A stretch of 64,000 nucleotides of DNA from NCBI GenBank assembly GCA_965215945.1, contig CBDCFC010000014.1, positions 62,001 to 126,000 on the forward strand, given 5' to 3'. This document shows positions 27,067-35,438 of the stretch, piece by piece. How positions within the stretch are numbered: the first letter of the stretch is position 1; each line of letters starts with the position of its first letter. A model generated the notes under the pieces. It searched no databases. It was not told where the DNA came from and saw nothing but the letters and a program-made list of their open reading frames with translations. The translations under genes and the position numbers were made by a program. Origin of the DNA: JAHEKD01 sp965215945. GTDB taxonomy: Bacteria; Pseudomonadota; Gammaproteobacteria; Arenicellales; JAHEKD01.

Positions 27067-27942
27067 CTAAGCTGCTCTAAAAAATCGTAAACGTCTTGAG
27101 CGCTGACTCAAAGTGATAATCACGCCAGAAATGATGATCAATATAACGCCGGCTAGCATAACCAGAGTCGGGTACTCGTGCCAGAAGATTATTCCTAGGA
27201 TCAAGGCGACGATAATGCCAAAATAGGAAAAGGGCGCGATAAATGATAATTCACCTTTGCGCATCGCAGTCACCTGGCTAAAGAACCCACAGCTCAATAA
27301 AACTGCTGAGGTTGCTAATGCTAGGATATTGGAAAACGCCACAGGCCGCCAGTCGAACAGTGATAACAACAATCCAGCCAGGGTAACCATCAATACTGTG
27401 GCCAATGTAATATGAATGGAACTGAGTTCAGCAGGAATCTTGCGCGTGAAAATATCGCGCGTAGCCACGAATGCAGCTGTCATTAATGGCAATATCATAA
27501 TAGGGTTAAATTCACCCGCAAATGGATTTGTAACCAGGGTGATTCCGACAAAACCAATAAACACAGCAATCCAGCGTTGAGCGATGACATTTTCCTTGAG
27601 TACTACTGCAGCTAGTAGCGTTGATAGAATGGGTGCGGTCCAGGCCAGAGTGCTGACCGTTGCAATCGGCAGTAGCGACAACCCTGTAATGAAACACAGC
27701 GTCGCACACATTTCACAAGCACCCCGGCCCAGGTTTATTCTGGAGAATGCCAGCTTGGGGAATATAGGTTGCTTTTTTAATTTTAAAATACAAATAAAGA
27801 ATAAATTGGCGAAGCATCCGCGAATAAACAACACCTGACCGATACCCAACGATTCGGTCATAGTTTTCATGATGGCGTCATTACAGGAAATAAACGTCAT
27901 CGCCAGCATGATTAACAGCGCCGCTTTGAGGTTGTCAGACAT
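27067..27942 (-). CDS. EamA/DMT-superfamily transporter
   Basis: The 291 residues form ten hydrophobic segments in two EamA repeats: MLAMTFISCNDAIMK at the start, LPIATVSTLAWTAPILSTLL, and GIIVALILGIIFWHEYPTL near the end. It ends in a short basic tail. It is upstream of, and almost touching, the GMC oxidoreductase gene, so they probably form an operon. The substrate is unknown. Confidence 0.85.
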   Translation of the reverse strand: MSDNLKAALLIMLAMTFISCNDAIMKTMTESLGIGQVLFIRGCFANLFFICILKLKKQPIFPKLAFSRINLGRGACEMCATLCFITGLSLLPIATVSTLAWTAPILSTLLAAVVLKENVIAQRWIAVFIGFVGITLVTNPFAGEFNPIMILPLMTAAFVATRDIFTRKIPAELSSIHITLATVLMVTLAGLLLSLFDWRPVAFSNILALATSAVLLSCGFFSQVTAMRKGELSFIAPFSYFGIIVALILGIIFWHEYPTLVMLAGVILIIISGVIITLSQRSRRLRFFRAA

Positions 27943-27974
27943 GATGCTATTACTTTTTTAAATTATGAGGCTGA

Positions 27975-28065
27975 TTATGGAGATTGCGGCTTTCGCCACA
28001 ATGACGAATAATGGAAGGCAACGTCATGCTGGAAATCCCGAGGGGATTATCCGGTATCTTCTTAT
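27975..28065. repeat. Intergenic repeat remnant
   Basis: The gap between the EamA gene and asnS has GGAGATTGCGGCTTTCGCCAC, ACGTCATGCTGG and ATCCCGAGGGGAT motifs, with the style of the hairpin repeats near 22.3 and 25.4 kb but more diverged. No gene is seen. Confidence 0.35.
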
Positions 28066-28071
28066 GTATCC

Positions 28072-29472
28072 TCAAAAATCAGCCCGACCCGGTACTCGTG
28101 GAAAAGGAATCACATCACGGACATTACTCATGCCGGTGATATAACTGACCAGCCGTTCAAAGCCCAAGCCGAATCCCGCGTGAGGTACGGTGCCATAGCG
28201 GCGCAAATCTAAAAACCAGTTATACGTTTCCAGGTCTAATCCGTGATCCTGCATGCGCTGTTTAAGTACGTCAGAGCGTTCCTCGCGCTGTGAGCCGCCG
28301 ATAATTTCACCAATGCCAGGGGCCAGTACATCCAGCGCGGCCACGGTTTTTTGATCATCATTAAGCCGCATATAAAACGCCTTGATTTCGACAGGATAGT
28401 TTTTAACAACGACCGGAGACTTGAAATGCTGCTCACTTAAGTAGCGCTCATGCTCGGTTTGCAGGTCGGTGCCCCAGTCGACTGGAAACTCAAATTCCTG
28501 GCTCGAGGCTTGCAGGATCTCAACCGCTTCGCCGTAATCCAGACGATTAAATGGTTCAGTCAAGAACTGTTCTAAACGTTCGATTGCGGTGGACTCAATG
28601 CGCTTGGCGAAAAACGCCATGTCCTCAGCACAATGTTCCAGCACAAACTTGAAAATGTATTTAAGGAAATCCTCCGCCAGATCCGCCAGATCATCCAAAT
28701 CAGCAAAAGCGATTTCCGGCTCAATCATCCAGAACTCGGCCAGATGACGAGAGGTGTTGGAGTTCTCGGCTCGAAATGTTGGGCCAAATGTGTAGACCTT
28801 GGACATGGCCAGACAATAAGCCTCGATATTCAATTGTCCGGACACGGTCAAAAACGTTTCTCGACCGAAAAAGTCCTCACTAAAATCGACACCACCCTGC
28901 TCGGTTTTCGGCAGATTCAACAAATCCAGAGTGCTGAGGCGAAACAACTCGCCGGCGCCTTCGGCGTCACTGGCAGTGATAATGGGTGTGTTGATCCAGT
29001 AATAACCATGCTCGGTAAAGTAATCATGAATGGCCTGCATGGTAGCGTGACGAACCCGGGTTACCGCACCAATCACATTGGTGCGTGGGCGAAGGTGTGC
29101 AACTTCGCGCAAAAACTCGAAACTGTGTGGTTTGGGCTGAATCGGATACGTTTCCGGGTCATCTACCCAGCCAAGTACCTTAATCTCGCTGGCCTGAATT
29201 TCAAGTTTTGGTGTTTTGCCGCCGCCTTCAACCAGAGTGCCGGAACAGATTACCGAGCAAGCAGTAGTCAGGTGGAGAATTTCATCCTGGTAGTTGGATA
29301 ATGTATTGTCAGCCACGACCTGAATTGGGTCAAAACAGGATCCATCATGCACATTAATAAAAGAAAAACCGGCCTTGGAATCGCGCCGGGTCCGCACCCA
29401 GCCTTTGATGGTGACTATGTCACCAGGTTGACCAGAGAGTGCATTTTTAACAGAAGAATTTGAAAGGGGCAT
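28072..29472 (-). CDS. asnS: Asparaginyl-tRNA synthetase
   Basis: The 466 residues have the expected length and order: an N-terminal OB-fold anticodon domain (IVTIKGWVRTRRDSKAGFSF) and a class II catalytic core with motif 2 (FRAENSNTSRHLAEFWMIEPE) and motif 3 (HAGFGLGFERLVSYITG). It charges tRNA-Asn in the cytoplasm. AsnRS rather than AspRS is shown by the length, the lack of a large GAD insert, and the RHLAEFWMIE form of motif 2. Confidence 0.95.
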   Translation of the reverse strand: MPLSNSSVKNALSGQPGDIVTIKGWVRTRRDSKAGFSFINVHDGSCFDPIQVVADNTLSNYQDEILHLTTACSVICSGTLVEGGGKTPKLEIQASEIKVLGWVDDPETYPIQPKPHSFEFLREVAHLRPRTNVIGAVTRVRHATMQAIHDYFTEHGYYWINTPIITASDAEGAGELFRLSTLDLLNLPKTEQGGVDFSEDFFGRETFLTVSGQLNIEAYCLAMSKVYTFGPTFRAENSNTSRHLAEFWMIEPEIAFADLDDLADLAEDFLKYIFKFVLEHCAEDMAFFAKRIESTAIERLEQFLTEPFNRLDYGEAVEILQASSQEFEFPVDWGTDLQTEHERYLSEQHFKSPVVVKNYPVEIKAFYMRLNDDQKTVAALDVLAPGIGEIIGGSQREERSDVLKQRMQDHGLDLETYNWFLDLRRYGTVPHAGFGLGFERLVSYITGMSNVRDVIPFPRVPGRADF

Positions 29473-29601
29473 AAATTCGAATTTATCGATAAATTAAGGG
29501 CAAAATATAACTTAATTAGAGTGAAAAATTCAGATTAAAATTTCCAAATTAATGCAACGCTGATAAAATTAAATAAATTTAATCTATAAGGGGTTTGTTT
29601 A

Positions 29602-30345
29602 ATGAAAACAATCAGAATTTTATTTTTGTTGTGTATCACACTGATACTTGCTGCTTGTGAAACAGCACCTAAAACCAATGAGTTAGATCTCTCACTGTTG
29701 AGCCAACCCAATATCAAAGTTGCTGTGGTTCTGGGAGAATTACCTAACCCTGATTATTATCTTTTTGGTTCCCAAGGACTATTAGACATCGCGATTAATA
29801 AATCATTGGGGAAAAATATTGATAAAAAAATTGAGCAACTCGATGCTGAATCGTTTATTGGCATACGTGAGAAAGTTGTTCAAAAGTTGCAGGATTCGGG
29901 AGTAGATGTGTTTTCGTATCCAGAGTTGCTTGAGATCGAATACACGAAAGGAAGCAGTGAAAACGACAAACTAAACTCCACTCAACCTTATGATTACAAC
30001 GAAGAAAATCAAAATACCGTTGATGTTTCCCAGGTAATTGCGGATGTTAATGCCGATAAAGTGTTCGTAGTTCAATTAACACAGTTTGGTGCTTCGCGTC
30101 ATTACTATGGTTTTACCCCATTAGGTGATCCCAAGGGTTATGCAAAAATCCAGATGTTTTCTGTGAATGCTGATAATACTGTCGAGTGGCAATTAAATAA
30201 ATTGGCTGGAGTTGTTATTGACGAAACCGTGATTGGTGAATGGAAACAACCACCAGAGTACACTAATTTGACCAAAGCCAGTCTGAAGGCTTTGAAAACT
30301 GCAGAAGAGTATGTTTTAGAAATACTCGGTCAAAATCAGATTTAG
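29602..30345 (+). CDS. Lipoprotein of unknown function
   Basis: The 247 residues begin with a lipoprotein signal (LCITLILAAC, Cys at 19). The mature part has an alternating alpha/beta pattern: strands IKVAVVLGELP and ADKVFVVQLTQFG with helices between. The region SRHYYGFTPLGDPKG is the most distinctive. I know no family for it. An AAGGGG ribosome binding site precedes the ATG. Its 3' end overlaps the convergent integron integrase gene by 4 bp, so it marks the left boundary of the integron. Confidence 0.75.
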   Translation: MKTIRILFLLCITLILAACETAPKTNELDLSLLSQPNIKVAVVLGELPNPDYYLFGSQGLLDIAINKSLGKNIDKKIEQLDAESFIGIREKVVQKLQDSGVDVFSYPELLEIEYTKGSSENDKLNSTQPYDYNEENQNTVDVSQVIADVNADKVFVVQLTQFGASRHYYGFTPLGDPKGYAKIQMFSVNADNTVEWQLNKLAGVVIDETVIGEWKQPPEYTNLTKASLKALKTAEEYVLEILGQNQI

Positions 30346-31316
30346 TTATCTAAATTCTGCCAATCTAAAGGACTTTTCACCGCATTGGCACCACGATTTA
30401 ATACATGGGTATAAATCATTGTGGTTTGCACACTCGCATGGCCGAGCAATTCCTGAACCGTTCTGATGTCATAGCCAGTTTCTAAAAGATGGGTAGCAAA
30501 ACTATGTCTGAAAGTATGGCAAGTCACCCGCTTATTGATGCCAGCTTTGATAGCGGCTTGATTAATTGCCCGCTGAACGGGTTTTTGACTAATATGATGC
30601 CTACCTGTTCGACCCGAGCGGGGGTCTTTGGATAATTTATGTGAAGAAAACAGATAGCGCCAACGAAAATCTTTTCCCGCATTGGGTAATTTCTTTAGTA
30701 ACGCCCCAGGCAAGTGAATAAAATCGATTCCTTGCTGCATATCGAGGTTAAAGAATTGTCTTGCGGTTTCAAGATGAAACTTTAATCCGCAAACTGACTT
30801 TTCTGGCAACATTGTTCTTCTATCCTTGCCTCCTTTGCCGCTGCGTACCAATATTTCCATTTGCTCAAAATCGACATCCATTATGCGCAGCCTAAGGACC
30901 TCGCCAACTCTCAAACCTGCACCATACATTAATTGAGTGATCGTTAAATGTGGTTCTTTAAGATATTGCAAGATTCTTATGACTTCTGATGATGTTAAAA
31001 CAGTGGGTAAACGTTTGGGTCTTGTGGGACGAATGATTTCCGGCAGTTCACCCAGATCAATGTCCAGAATTTCACGGTATAAAAATGCCAGCGCATTAAG
31101 TGCCTGATTTTGAGTAGCTATCGCCACGTTTTCCCTTTGGGCTAAATAAGACAAGAACCGGGCCACATCATGGCCGTCTAAATCTTTGGGGTGGGCCTTA
31201 TGGTGAAAATAAATATATTTGCGGATCCAATATACATACGTTCGTTCGGTTGTCAATGCATAATGCTTATAACGTAGTCGATTACGAACTTGGTCAAGTA
31301 ACTTCGGTGAATTCAT
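30342..31316 (-). CDS. intI: Integron integrase IntI
   Basis: The 324-residue tyrosine recombinase has an N-terminal SAM-like domain (HYALTTERTYVYWIRKYI) and a catalytic domain with Arg in GAGLRVGEVLRLR, HTFRHSFATHLLE, the late His/Trp-type box LLGHASVQTTMIYTH and the Tyr nucleophile in that box. It has the insertion that separates IntI from XerC/D (LPGALLKKLPNAGKDFRWRY). I choose the ATG at 31316 because AAGGAAG lies directly upstream; a TTG five codons earlier is in frame. It is transcribed away from the cassette array, the standard arrangement, and it should insert cassettes at attI and excise them at attC. Confidence 0.95.
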   Translation of the reverse strand: MNSPKLLDQVRNRLRYKHYALTTERTYVYWIRKYIYFHHKAHPKDLDGHDVARFLSYLAQRENVAIATQNQALNALAFLYREILDIDLGELPEIIRPTRPKRLPTVLTSSEVIRILQYLKEPHLTITQLMYGAGLRVGEVLRLRIMDVDFEQMEILVRSGKGGKDRRTMLPEKSVCGLKFHLETARQFFNLDMQQGIDFIHLPGALLKKLPNAGKDFRWRYLFSSHKLSKDPRSGRTGRHHISQKPVQRAINQAAIKAGINKRVTCHTFRHSFATHLLETGYDIRTVQELLGHASVQTTMIYTHVLNRGANAVKSPLDWQNLDN

Positions 31317-31356
31317 TTTGCTTCCTTGCAATCACGTCCTTTTTTGTTGATATATT

Positions 31357-31389
31357 AACATTAACAGCCTATAAGCAGTCCTGTTATTG
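31357..31389. repeat. Repeat element A, copy 1, in intI upstream region
   Basis: AACATTAACAG and CTGTTATTG flank 13 bp, giving an imperfect inverted repeat AACAG...CTGTT. A second copy lies about 107 bp to the right. It may be a regulator or integrase binding site controlling intI. Confidence 0.5.
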
Positions 31390-31397
31390 GATTGTTA

Positions 31398-31426
31398 TTG
31401 GCGAAATCAGGCTAAGTTGTTATAAT
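31398..31426 (+). promoter_or_regulatory. Possible rightward promoter toward the cassettes (Pc candidate)
   Basis: TTGGCG and TATAAT are separated by 17 bp and point into the cassette array. The -10 is a perfect consensus. An alternative is TTGACC at 31536-31541 with a weak -10 near 31560. Confidence 0.35.
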
Positions 31427-31437
31427 TAAAGACAATC

Positions 31438-31644
31438 TAGCAGTTCCCTTTTCGTGCGATTTGAACATTAACAGCTCTTGAGTACGAATCTGTTATTGAA
31501 AAAGCAAAATGGACACTGACGATATTAAGCAAAGGTTGACCAAAACAAATATAACATCATGATAAATAAACAAAAAAATCGGTTTAATTATCAGTTCCCT
31601 ATAATTTATTATGGAACTTACAGTTCCTTATCCTACTGTTAGGC
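31438..31644 (+). other. attI region and recombination point
   Basis: The first cassette joins at GTTAGGC (31638-31644), a GTTRRRY core whose reverse complement GCCTAAC opens the first attC. To its left the short motif CAGTTCCYT occurs three times in direct orientation (about 31441, 31592 and 31621), as expected for the direct integrase-binding repeats of attI sites. The stretch from 31332 to 31657 contains no gene. The outer limits of attI cannot be fixed by eye. Confidence 0.6.
31464..31498. repeat. Repeat element A, copy 2
   Basis: AACATTAACAG and CTGTTATTG are repeated here with a 15-bp spacer, so the arms are identical to copy 1 while the spacer differs. Confidence 0.5.
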
Positions 31645-31657
31645 GTACTTAAGTAGA

Positions 31658-32377
31658 ATGAGCAAAGAAGAAATTCTAGACTTACTTCGACAAACCGCCG
31701 AGGCAAATGGCAGTGTACCGCCTGGTAAAGACAAATTTGCAAGACTTACGGGTGTCGCAGAATCAGAATGGCTAGGTAAATATTGGGCTCGATGGAGTGA
31801 CCTAGTGAGTGAGGCTGGCTACTCGCCTGGAAAGATGCAAGGTTCGATACCCGAAGAAGACTTGCTCAAACACTACCTAGCCTTGGTTGAAGAGCTCGGT
31901 CATGTGCCAACTGCACCAGAGTTACGTATCAAGGCTTACAACTCCGAAGATTTTCCAGCGGCAAGCACTTTTACGAGGAACTCATCAAAGAAGCGACTTG
32001 TGGGTAAAGCCATATCCTTCTGCAAAAAATCGCCAAAGCACAAGCATTTGCTAAGTATTTTGGAAGCTGCTCCTCATGAATTCTCGGAGACTGGGTTAGC
32101 ATCACATAATTTGAAGCGCGATGATGGTTACGTTTATTTATTAAAGTTTGGAGACGACTATAAAATAGGTAGTTCCAAGAATGTCTCGAGGAGGTTCAGA
32201 GAAATAAAAACACAAATGCCGATGGACGGAGAAATTATTCATAACATCAAAACAGGTGACCCTGAGGGAATAGAGTCCTATTGGCATCGGTTCTTTACCG
32301 AAAAACGGACAAAAGGAGAGTGGTTTCGATTGACATCAGCTGATGTGAAGTACTTCAAAAAAAGGCGATTAATGTGA
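31658..32377 (+). CDS. Cassette 1: GIY-YIG-type nuclease-like protein
   Basis: The 239 residues have a C-terminal GIY-YIG-like domain of the T5orf172/MUG113 kind: DGYVYLLKFGDDYKIGSSKN holds the two strand motifs, followed by the Arg in RRFREI and the Glu in GIESYWHRFF. The N-terminal half contains two helical repeats resembling DNA-binding modules found with HNH and restriction-type proteins (LARLTGV-like and WSDLVSEAGYSPG). This is the first cassette, next to attI, so it is best placed for expression from Pc. It may be a nuclease or a DNA-binding regulator; no methylase or partner is seen. Confidence 0.75.
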   Translation: MSKEEILDLLRQTAEANGSVPPGKDKFARLTGVAESEWLGKYWARWSDLVSEAGYSPGKMQGSIPEEDLLKHYLALVEELGHVPTAPELRIKAYNSEDFPAASTFTRNSSKKRLVGKAISFCKKSPKHKHLLSILEAAPHEFSETGLASHNLKRDDGYVYLLKFGDDYKIGSSKNVSRRFREIKTQMPMDGEIIHNIKTGDPEGIESYWHRFFTEKRTKGEWFRLTSADVKYFKKRRLM

Positions 32378-32384
32378 AGGGCAC

Positions 32385-32441
32385 GCCTAACAAGCCAAGG
32401 CAGCGTACGCGTAACCGCGCCGCTGCTTTCAAACGTTATGT
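32385..32441 (+). repeat. attC 1 (family A)
   Basis: R'' GCCTAAC mirrors the attI junction GTTAGGC; R' is GTTATGT. The arms AAGGCAGCG and CGCTGCTTT form the folded hairpin. Confidence 0.9.
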
Positions 32442-32449
32442 GACGAATA

Positions 32450-32890
32450 ATGAGTAGTAATCCAATACAAATTGCAAATAAAGCTTTTCAAACTTTGAGG
32501 GACGAGTTTCCAGATATATCAATGGAAACTGATGAATCACCAAAATTCACTGATCTTGAACTGGATATACCAATCCAAGATGGATTGACTCATAAAATTC
32601 ACTTAAACCTACAGAATAATGATGAGCTACATTTTCAAGTTGATGATTTTTGGGGTCAGTGGTTTCCGTGTACTGATCCAGAAGTTTCAGATAGTTTTGT
32701 CAGCGCCGTGAGCGGTTTCCTTTCAGGTAACTACCGAATTGAGGTCTTTTCTAGAAAAGGAAAGTCTTTTAAACGTTTGCTCCAATCTCCAGAAAACGGC
32801 AGTTGGAAAATCGAGTACACCCATTCATCACTTCATTGGCCGTGCTTTAACCCACAGATCAGGTACGTACAAAATGGTATCGTCACATAA
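32450..32890 (+). CDS. Cassette 2: hypothetical protein
   Basis: A 146-residue soluble protein rich in acidic and aromatic residues, with no signal peptide or motif I recognise. Its pattern of beta strands (LHFQVDDFWGQWFPC, YRIEVFSRKGKSFKRLL) suggests a small beta domain. It starts 9 bp after the attC 1 core, and its TAA overlaps the R'' of attC 2, so the gene fills the cassette. Confidence 0.65.
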   Translation: MSSNPIQIANKAFQTLRDEFPDISMETDESPKFTDLELDIPIQDGLTHKIHLNLQNNDELHFQVDDFWGQWFPCTDPEVSDSFVSAVSGFLSGNYRIEVFSRKGKSFKRLLQSPENGSWKIEYTHSSLHWPCFNPQIRYVQNGIVT

Positions 32891-32941
32891 CTAGCCAAGG
32901 CAGCGTACGCGTAACCGCGCCGCTGCTTTCAAACGTTATGC
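32885..32941 (+). repeat. attC 2 (family A)
   Basis: R'' within GTCACATAAC, the reverse complement of GTTATGTGAC that opens this cassette (10 of 10); R' GTTATGC. Nearly identical to attC 1. Confidence 0.9.
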
Positions 32942-32980
32942 GAAGAATATTTATAATCCGTAAAAAATAAGGAGAAGTAT

Positions 32981-33361
32981 ATGAATTCAAAATATAAATT
33001 CACAATCTCAAAATGGTTTACAGCCATGCTGTTGGTATTGTCTTTTAACTACTCCGGGATGCTGTCAGCAGATCAGAGCAAAAAAGAGTGGTTTCAAGGC
33101 GGAACACTACACGACGCAACCGTTTCAGAATGGCAAAAAGCATCTGCTGAAAATAAATTGGCAACAGCGTCTGATTGGTTAAGTGCTACTCTTTGGAAGG
33201 GAAAGCTAACGTCTTATGATGCGTTCGAAAAAATGAAAGCAAAAACCCAATTATTAGTGGACGCTATAGATCGTGTGGTTCAGGGTCAAGATCTAGGAAA
33301 TACGAAGGCGATTGAAATAGCTGCAGCCATAGTGACTACTAGCAATGATCTGGGGCCGTAG
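32981..33361 (+). CDS. Cassette 3: secreted hypothetical protein
   Basis: A 126-residue protein with a signal peptide (WFTAMLLVLSFNYSGMLSA, cleavage before DQSKKEW). The mature part is helical and carries two WLSATLWKGK-like Trp-rich helices. It has a good ribosome binding site, AAGGAGA. The family is unknown; a periplasmic role is likely. Confidence 0.65.
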   Translation: MNSKYKFTISKWFTAMLLVLSFNYSGMLSADQSKKEWFQGGTLHDATVSEWQKASAENKLATASDWLSATLWKGKLTSYDAFEKMKAKTQLLVDAIDRVVQGQDLGNTKAIEIAAAIVTTSNDLGP

Positions 33362-33386
33362 CTAAATATGCCTACCTTGAATGAGC

Positions 33387-33443
33387 GCATAACAAGCCAA
33401 GGCAGCGTACGCGTAAACGCGCCGCTGCTTTCAAACGTTAGCT
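33387..33443 (+). repeat. attC 3 (family A)
   Basis: R'' GCATAAC mirrors the GTTATGC opening this cassette; R' GTTAGCT. Confidence 0.9.
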
Positions 33444-33450
33444 GCCAAAA

Positions 33451-33822
33451 ATGAAACGAGACTGGGACACAATTAGGGAAATTTTAATAAGAATTGAATC
33501 TTTTGATACTGCAACGGATCAACTAGTTCTGGAAGATTTTCCAAATGAAGATCCTTACAAAATTTCATATCATTTTAATTTATTGATGGATGCAGGACTA
33601 ATTCAGGGTGATAAATCTAATACGAATGAAATAGTAAAAAATCATGTTGCAAAGACATTAACTTGGTCAGGCCATGAGTTTCTAGACGCCATTAAGAATG
33701 ATACTGTTTGGGAAAAGACAAAAAGCAAGTTCAAGAGTGTTAGTTCTGCGATGACATTTGATCTTGTCAAATCTGTCGCAATTAACATATTAACTGGTTA
33801 CATTGAAAATGGTGGCAGCTAA
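33451..33822 (+). CDS. Cassette 4: DUF2513 protein
   Basis: The 123 residues match the DUF2513 layout: MKRDWDTIREILIRIE at the start, a middle YHFNLLMDAGLIQGD winged-helix-like part, and LTWSGHEFLDAIKNDTVWEKTK. DUF2513 proteins are common in prophages and mobile elements and are thought to be DNA-binding; their function is not established. The stop overlaps R'' of attC 4. Confidence 0.8.
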   Translation: MKRDWDTIREILIRIESFDTATDQLVLEDFPNEDPYKISYHFNLLMDAGLIQGDKSNTNEIVKNHVAKTLTWSGHEFLDAIKNDTVWEKTKSKFKSVSSAMTFDLVKSVAINILTGYIENGGS

Positions 33823-33895
33823 CAAGCCAATGCAGCCGACCACAAAACCCGTCACTTCGTTCCGTGTTTGTGTCGGCTGAGTTCAAACGTTATGT
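33817..33895 (+). repeat. attC 4 (family B)
   Basis: 79 bp. R'' within GGCAGCTAAC mirrors GTTAGCTGCC opening the cassette; R' GTTATGT. Longer arm than family A (GCAGCCGAC with GTCGGCTGA). Confidence 0.9.
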
Positions 33896-33912
33896 GTAAT
33901 TAACTATTTATA

Positions 33913-34209
33913 ATGACTTTTCGTTTGAAAAATCCTCTAACGCTAAGTATTTTCGGTTGGCTAGCATTTCCTTCAATGTATTTGTTGGTTGGGGTTTTGA
34001 CTGCTATTGGTATGGAAATTGCTCTTGCATTTGGTATTTCATCTTTTCTAGGAATCTTGGGCTTAATAGCTTGGATAGCAGCAATTTGTATTGCGGCGGT
34101 TTCGCTCACGAAAAAACAAAATATAGTTCCATCAATCGTCTCAATTATTCTTTCAATTGCACCAATAATTATTCTTTTATATGTGTTGAAAATTGCACCA
34201 TATGTTTGA
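33913..34209 (+). CDS. Cassette 5: small membrane protein
   Basis: A 98-residue, very hydrophobic protein with three to four membrane segments and almost no charged residues. It begins MTFRLKNPLTLSIFGW. No family is recognised. Small multi-pass proteins are common integron cargo. Confidence 0.6.
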   Translation: MTFRLKNPLTLSIFGWLAFPSMYLLVGVLTAIGMEIALAFGISSFLGILGLIAWIAAICIAAVSLTKKQNIVPSIVSIILSIAPIIILLYVLKIAPYV

Positions 34210-34217
34210 GAAATTCC

Positions 34218-34296
34218 ACATAACAAGCCAATGCAGCCGACCACGAAACCCGTCACTTCGTTCCGTGTTTGTGTCGGCTGAGTTCAAACGTTATGT
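34218..34296 (+). repeat. attC 5 (family B)
   Basis: R'' within CACATAAC mirrors the cassette opening GTTATGTG; R' GTTATGT. Almost identical to attC 4. Confidence 0.9.
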
Positions 34297-34362
34297 AGTT
34301 AGCTGATGATATAGTACAATTTTTAAAACACGAAAAATCCACAATATAAAGTGGAGAATAAA

Positions 34363-34973
34363 TTGAAAAATAAAGTTTCCTTAAAATTATATAAACAACT
34401 TGGCGCCAATACGGTTGAATATGGATTAGTGTGGGTGCTGCCAGTTTGATGAAAGAGCCCATTGGTGAATTTTTTGCCAAATCGGGATATTGTGTTAAAG
34501 GACTGCTTATTGATAGCGCATGTCCTAATAATGGAAGCGGCACTCAACAACCGACGAACGAAGCAGAGCCGACGCAGGTTGCAGGGCCTGTTGGAACTGT
34601 TCTAAAGTGGGTTTATGAAGGTGGAAAATGGGTTCTTAAGAAAGTAAATCCTAAACCAAAAATCAAACTTAAAAAAGTCCCTAAACCTAATGTTAGTGAC
34701 CCAAAACTAAAAAACATAACTGACGATCTTTACAAAGGGGCAAATACTAAAAGTCCAATTGGTTTGGGTAGTACGGCTGACGCAATTAGATATGAGAGAG
34801 CTACAGGAAGGCCAGTCGGGGGAAAATACCATACTGAAAAGGGTAAGCAACATGCGCGAGCCCTAGAAAAATGGCTAGAGAAAAACCCAAATGCATCTTC
34901 TTCAGATAGAAATGCAGCCAAAATACTGTTTGATGATTTGAATGATGCTCTTGGAGGAATTGGTAGTGGTTGA
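34363..34973 (+). pseudogene. Cassette 6: prepilin-like leader joined to a polymorphic-toxin-like C-terminal domain (frameshifted)
   Basis: A TTG at 34363 with GGAG 6 nt upstream starts a 28-codon frame whose sequence KQLGANTVEYGLV has the Flp/class IVb prepilin signature (Gly, then Glu at +5 and Tyr at +6). That frame stops at 34449. The downstream frame (GTG 34431 to 34973, 180 aa) has no ribosome binding site of its own and continues GAASLMKEPIGEFFAKSG, so a 2-bp TG gain (or 1-bp loss) near 34425-34432 probably broke one gene. The C-terminal ~65 residues (TADAIRYERATGRPVGGKYH, then LEKWLEKNPNASSSDRNAA) recall polymorphic toxin tips, perhaps the type-24 group; this is from memory. The following gene looks like its immunity partner. 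Confidence 0.6.
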
Positions 34974-35322
34974 AAAGGTTTCAAATGTTAATGATTTCGT
35001 TAGGTTGCTTCTCAAATCAGTTCCTGAGTTGAGACCAATCTATATCGAACATTTAGAAGACTATGACGAGATTCTTGAACATGTGTTCATGGGGGAAGTT
35101 ACGCGGTTTGCGACAAAGGAATTTATTAATAACCCAAACTCAGAATCCTTGCATCGTTTGTTGAGCTTTCTTGATAAAGCGTACACCACAGTAGATAAAA
35201 ATTTAAAAGAATTAATATCGGTTTCTTTTTTAGAAAATTTATCTGGAGATGAAAAATGCTATGAAGGTATTTTCAACATTCTTAGTGATTCTTTAAAGTT
35301 AGAATTTTTAAAATATAGTTAA
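34966..35322 (+). CDS. Cassette 6: putative immunity protein
   Basis: About 118 residues, acidic and helical, starting at a GTG 8 nt after GGAGG and overlapping the end of the toxin frame by 8 nt. The segment LKSVPELRPIYIEHLEDYDE then EHVFMGEVTRFA resembles small cytoplasmic proteins found beside polymorphic toxins. Tight overlap, acidity and position make an immunity role likely; the family name is not certain. An in-frame ATG pair at 34942 is an alternative start. Confidence 0.6.
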   Translation: MVEKVSNVNDFVRLLLKSVPELRPIYIEHLEDYDEILEHVFMGEVTRFATKEFINNPNSESLHRLLSFLDKAYTTVDKNLKELISVSFLENLSGDEKCYEGIFNILSDSLKLEFLKYS

Positions 35323-35356
35323 TCATTTGATGCAATTTTAAGCTACAGAAAACAAA

Positions 35357-35426
35357 ACATAACAAGTCCCTTCTGCCGACCCTGCACTCGCAAGCTCGTT
35401 TGGTCGGCAGAGTTCAAACGTTATAT
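35357..35426 (+). repeat. attC 6 (family C)
   Basis: 70 bp; R'' ACATAAC, R' GTTATAT. The arms CTGCCGACC and GGTCGGCAG are perfectly complementary. Confidence 0.9.
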
Positions 35427-35438
35427 ACATCTAAGAAA

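Noticed and set aside
30342..31316. IntI might be a XerC/XerD recombinase or phage integrase
   Set aside because: It has the IntI-specific insertion before the HxxR box and sits beside attI and attC sites.
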